Notes under the pieces: generated by a model | What the model was told of the DNA's origin: nothing | The model's input: the letters and a program-made list of their open reading frames with translations, nothing else | Databases searched by the model: none | Origin: CAIMWS01 sp964409245 | Lineage (GTDB): Bacteria > Verrucomicrobiota > Verrucomicrobiia > Limisphaerales > UBA1319 | Length of the DNA: 64,000 nt | Direction of reading: 5' to 3' | Assembly (NCBI GenBank): GCA_964409245.1 | Contig: CAYPCQ010000018.1 | Location: forward strand, 27,320 to 91,319 | Part shown: piece by piece, positions 61,412-64,000 of the stretch | Numbering within the stretch: position 1 is the first letter of the stretch | How the letters are laid out: the number at the start of each line of letters is the position of its first letter | Translations under genes and position numbers: made by a program

Positions 61412-62436
61412 GGCTCAGGCCACCGGATCATCAAGGTGTAAGCGCTGGGATTGTGCGTGGTGGAGTCGTTGAAAAGGCATCCCAGATAGGAAGCGATGTG
61501 GAATACCTGGACCACCGCGCCCCGACCCTCAAACCAAGCCCGGACCTGCTCAAGGCTGACGGTATTCCAGTGGTAGTCATCCACCGGACGCGCCACGTGC
61601 GATTCGATTTCGGCCATGCTGAAAAAGTGCGCACAGATTCCGCGCCGGGTTACCCGCACCAGTTCCGCGAAGGCGGCCTCCATGGCGGGCGGGGACAGGT
61701 GTTCAAACAGATCGTGGACAAAACAAAGATCGAATTGTTTTTCTCCGGCTTGGATGCCCAGCACATTGCCAGTGGCAAAAGACACCCCGGGGAACATCTC
61801 CTGCGCATTGGCGATATTTTTCGGGCACAAATCAAGACCGTGATAATCCAGGAAAGCGGCCAGGCCATAACGATCCAGGAACCGGAAATCATTGGCGGAA
61901 CCGCAGGCCGGTTCCAGCACAGCGAGGCGGGAAGCGGTCTCGCCGGCGAGAACTCCACTCCAGAGCCGCTCGAAAGTTGCCGCCACTGATTCACTCATCG
62001 CCGGAACCGCTTCGGGATTCTGCCCCAGCCAGGCACTGAGGTAATTCGGCACCACCACCGAGTCCAAAGGGAGCGGCAGCTGGCTGAAAGTGCGCATCAC
62101 AAAAGACGGGATGGCAATTCCCTCGGCATTGTCCGCCCCGCGCTCGAGCGCATGCTGGATGGCCGCCAGGTCATCGGCGATGATCCGGCCTTTCAGCAAC
62201 CGCAGGCACCAGTTCAGCACCGCGGCAAAATGCAGTTCGGCCTGCATCAAGCCCAGGAAACGTCGGCCAAAGAGGTGTTCCAACAGAAAATGCCGCGTTA
62301 ACACGCTCTGGATATTGAGCCTCGGATCTTCCACCCCGGTCACCAGGTAATGCCGGAGGAGGTCCGCATCATACTTCATCCAGGACCGCAGCAATCCCTG
62401 TGTTTCGCTTTCAAATTCAGCTCGCATCCCATTCAT
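61408..62436 (-). CDS. SAM-dependent methyltransferase
   Basis: A 342-residue protein with a class I SAM methyltransferase domain in the C-terminal half: motif I is LEPACGSANDFRFL, motif II YHGLDLCPKN, and the motif IV region FDLCFVHDLFEHLSPP. The N-terminal 150 residues are helical and contain no known family to my eye. Substrate unknown. It is the upstream partner of the small membrane gene, to which it is coupled by a 4-bp overlap. ATG at 62436 or 62427 are both possible. Confidence 0.8.
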   Translation of the reverse strand: MNGMRAEFESETQGLLRSWMKYDADLLRHYLVTGVEDPRLNIQSVLTRHFLLEHLFGRRFLGLMQAELHFAAVLNWCLRLLKGRIIADDLAAIQHALERGADNAEGIAIPSFVMRTFSQLPLPLDSVVVPNYLSAWLGQNPEAVPAMSESVAATFERLWSGVLAGETASRLAVLEPACGSANDFRFLDRYGLAAFLDYHGLDLCPKNIANAQEMFPGVSFATGNVLGIQAGEKQFDLCFVHDLFEHLSPPAMEAAFAELVRVTRRGICAHFFSMAEIESHVARPVDDYHWNTVSLEQVRAWFEGRGAVVQVFHIASYLGCLFNDSTTHNPSAYTLMIRWPEP

Positions 62437-62592
62437 TGAACTTCGGAATCCACAATGAATGTATGATTGCCACGAAAAGCTTCAGGGTCAAGGCGCTCGC
62501 GCAAAAGCCGTCTGGGCCGTGATCCCGCATTTACGGCCGATCCAATTGCATGGATGCGGCGGAGCCAATTGCCCGGGCACGGCCGGGGTGCG

Positions 62593-63561
62593 CTAAATCA
62601 CAAAATCCGTGTATTCGAGATGGATTGCTTGCTGCGGGGCATTGAGCATCCCGGCGGCAATGGTGGCATTGGTGCCCGGTTCGATCAGGATGAACGATCC
62701 CGTCAGCCGGTTCAGCGCATAGCCGTCGTAAACCAGCGGCCGGGAGGTCTTGAGCTGGATCTCGCCAATGTCGTTCATGGCCAGCTCCTGGGGCTCGGGC
62801 TCCGGCTCGAAAGTGGTCATGTTCACGCGGCTCTTGATAGCCGTCACCATGGCCTGCACCGTGGTAGTGGTGTGTTTCAAGAGGTATTTCTTGCCCCGCA
62901 ACAGCGCGCGCGGGTGCATCCAGCACACTTTGGCCTGCAACTCATCCCCCGCCCCGGGCAGGTTTTCCGGGCCAATGAGCATATCGCCGCGGCTCACATC
63001 GATATCATCCTGCAATTCGATCGTGACCGATTGCGGGCAGAAAGCCTCCTCCAGCGGCCCGTCGAGGGTCCAGATGCGCTTCACGGTGCTCACCTGCCCG
63101 CCGGGCAGCACCATGACTTTCTGACCGGCTCTCACGATGCCGCCCGCCACCTGGCCGCTATAGCCCCGGAAATCGTGCAGCTGGGGATCGGACGGATTGT
63201 TCGGCCGGTTGACCCACTGCACGGGAAAACGGAAGCCACTGAGGTTCCAATCGCTGCCGATGTGCACGCTCTCCAGGTGCCCCAGCAGCGTGGGGCCGGA
63301 AAACCACGGAGTGCGCGGCGAAGCCTCCACCACGTTGTCCCCGTTGAGCGCGCTGAGCGGTATGAATTTGACATCCTTGATGTCCAGCCGGGGCAGGAAC
63401 TGCTCGAACTGGTCGCGGATTTCGATGAACCGCTCCTCGCGCCAGTCCACCAGATCCATCTTGTTGACCGCCACGATCAAGTGCGGGATGCGCAGCAGCG
63501 AGGCAATGCAAGTGTGCCGGCGGCTCTGCTCGATAACATCCTGGCGCGCGTCCACCAGCAC
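62593..63561 (-). pseudogene. cysN: 5'-truncated sulfate adenylyltransferase subunit CysN
   Basis: 322 residues match the CysN family from just after G3 onward: VNKMDLVDWREER (G4), FIPLSALNGDNVVE (G5), WFSGPTLLGHLESV, FRFPVQWVNRP and VSRGDMLIGPENLP. CysN is the GTPase subunit of ATP sulfurylase and normally has about 135 residues before this point, including the P-loop GSVDDGKST and DTPGH. Here the homology stops at LAANLAIVLVDARQ (about 63590) and the next upstream in-frame codon beyond a short stretch is TAA. No cysD is upstream in the 400 bp left. The gene could not be an active GTPase as it stands: it is a pseudogene, a rearrangement or a misassembly. Confidence 0.75.
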
Positions 63562-63810
63562 AATGGCCAGGTTGGCGGCAAGGATCCGGACCTTGGGGAT
63601 AACCTCCTGCCCTTGTTAAGCCATTTATGAAGTCCTCCACATCAGGTAGTGGAGCAATATGTGCCTTGCCAAAAGCAATGTGCTTTGGTGAAATCGGATT
63701 GTTTTGGAAGAATACTGTATGGTACACACAACTAGAATCTGCGAACTTCGGATCCGGGCTGCATCCAAAACCGCGAATTGTCACGCTGCCCGTCACACAT
63801 CTTCCGAAGT

Positions 63811-63904
63811 CGCGCCCAAGTGGGCGCGGTTTGGCGTGCTTGTGTGATAGGCGCTTCGCGGTGCCTGTAGGCCGGGCGCGTTGGGTTCGCGCCCATTTAG
63901 GCAC
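63811..63904. repeat. two strong palindromes near the right edge
   Basis: CGCGCCCA-AG-TGGGCGCG (63811-63828) is a perfect 8-bp inverted repeat. At 63861-63904 a longer hairpin has outer arms GTGCCT / AGGCAC and inner arms GGGCGCG / CGCGCCC around TTGGGTT. Both share the core GGGCGCG, so they look like copies of one palindromic unit. The region between the cysN break (about 63590) and here is otherwise without a recognisable gene. No transposase is visible. Confidence 0.55.
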
Positions 63905-63936
63905 GAGACAGGGTTTCGCAGGGAAAGGAAAAGAGA

Positions 63937-64000
63937 ATGAAATTCACGGTCCCGTCCTGGAATAGATTGACACTCTATGAGACGAAAAAGTGGAGTCAGA
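63937..64000 (+). CDS. possible start of a gene running off the window
   Basis: ATG at 63937 has AAAGGA about 8 bases upstream and is open to the end of the window, encoding MKFTVPSWNRLTLYETKKWS and further. It may be the beginning of a real gene, but only 21 codons are visible and no family can be called. Confidence 0.2.
   Translation, partial: MKFTVPSWNRLTLYETKKWSQ

Noticed and set aside
62467..63630. 387-residue open frame on the plus strand
   Set aside because: Antisense to the cysN remnant, which has clear family motifs.
63562..63904. minus-strand open frame continuing into the cysN remnant in another frame
   Set aside because: It does not match CysN, overlaps the palindromes, and joins shadow text; a cysN start here is not supported.

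Overview
The window looks like chromosomal DNA from a member of the Verrucomicrobiota (Pedosphaera/Limisphaerales-like). This is inferred from gene content: many Tat-exported Gfo/Idh/MocA oxidoreductases, xylose-isomerase-like TIM barrels, hydrazine-synthase-alpha-like (HzsA-related) cytochromes, FG-GAP/CRTAC1 lipoproteins and secreted sulfatase-modifying-factor-like proteins, mixed with ordinary housekeeping genes. I found no rRNA, tRNA, CRISPR array or recognisable insertion sequence.

Layout. 0.1-2.2 kb: a sugar-phosphate isomerase-like gene and a dehydrogenase, minus strand. 2.3-5.7 kb: glnB with a sigma-54-like site, a non-coding stretch with DnaA boxes (candidate oriC), dnaA and an ABC ATPase. 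5.8-15.6 kb: a secreted glycosidase-like protein, a STAS protein, holA, a bifunctional-nuclease-family gene, metH and a leuC-type gene. 15.7-16.8 kb: a yqjD/yqjE/yqjK-like membrane operon with a visible promoter. 16.9-23.9 kb: an isomerase, a receiver/metallo-beta-lactamase fusion, a Tat oxidoreductase, an MFS transporter with a large inserted loop, and a secreted Fn3-like protein. 24.2-27.1 kb: a pilB/gspE-pilC/gspF pair. 27.2-34.7 kb: a Tat oxidoreductase, a HEAT protein, an HzsA-related cytochrome, infC (minus) and a c-type cytochrome. 34.8-41.2 kb: alr, a giant TPR/FG-GAP lipoprotein and a secreted SUMF-like protein.

41.8-51.9 kb (minus strand) holds eight tightly packed genes, several overlapping by 4 bp: an FG-GAP/ASPIC lipoprotein, a one-haem TolB-like propeller lipoprotein, a three-haem YVTN-propeller cytochrome, a regulator-type propeller, two periplasmic binding proteins with no transporter, a DUF3365-like haem protein and a small DUF2231-like membrane protein. 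It reads as one extracytoplasmic redox/sensing system whose function I cannot name; it is the strongest candidate here for an undescribed system. A sugar isomerase gene diverges from its promoter region, and two SUMF-like genes lie on either side.

53.9-64 kb: a double-SUMF secreted protein, a DUF3516-type helicase, two coiled-coil tail-anchored proteins, an O6-alkylguanine-DNA methyltransferase, a small membrane gene with an in-frame stop, a SAM methyltransferase, and a cysN that has lost its P-loop half next to a palindrome-rich right edge.
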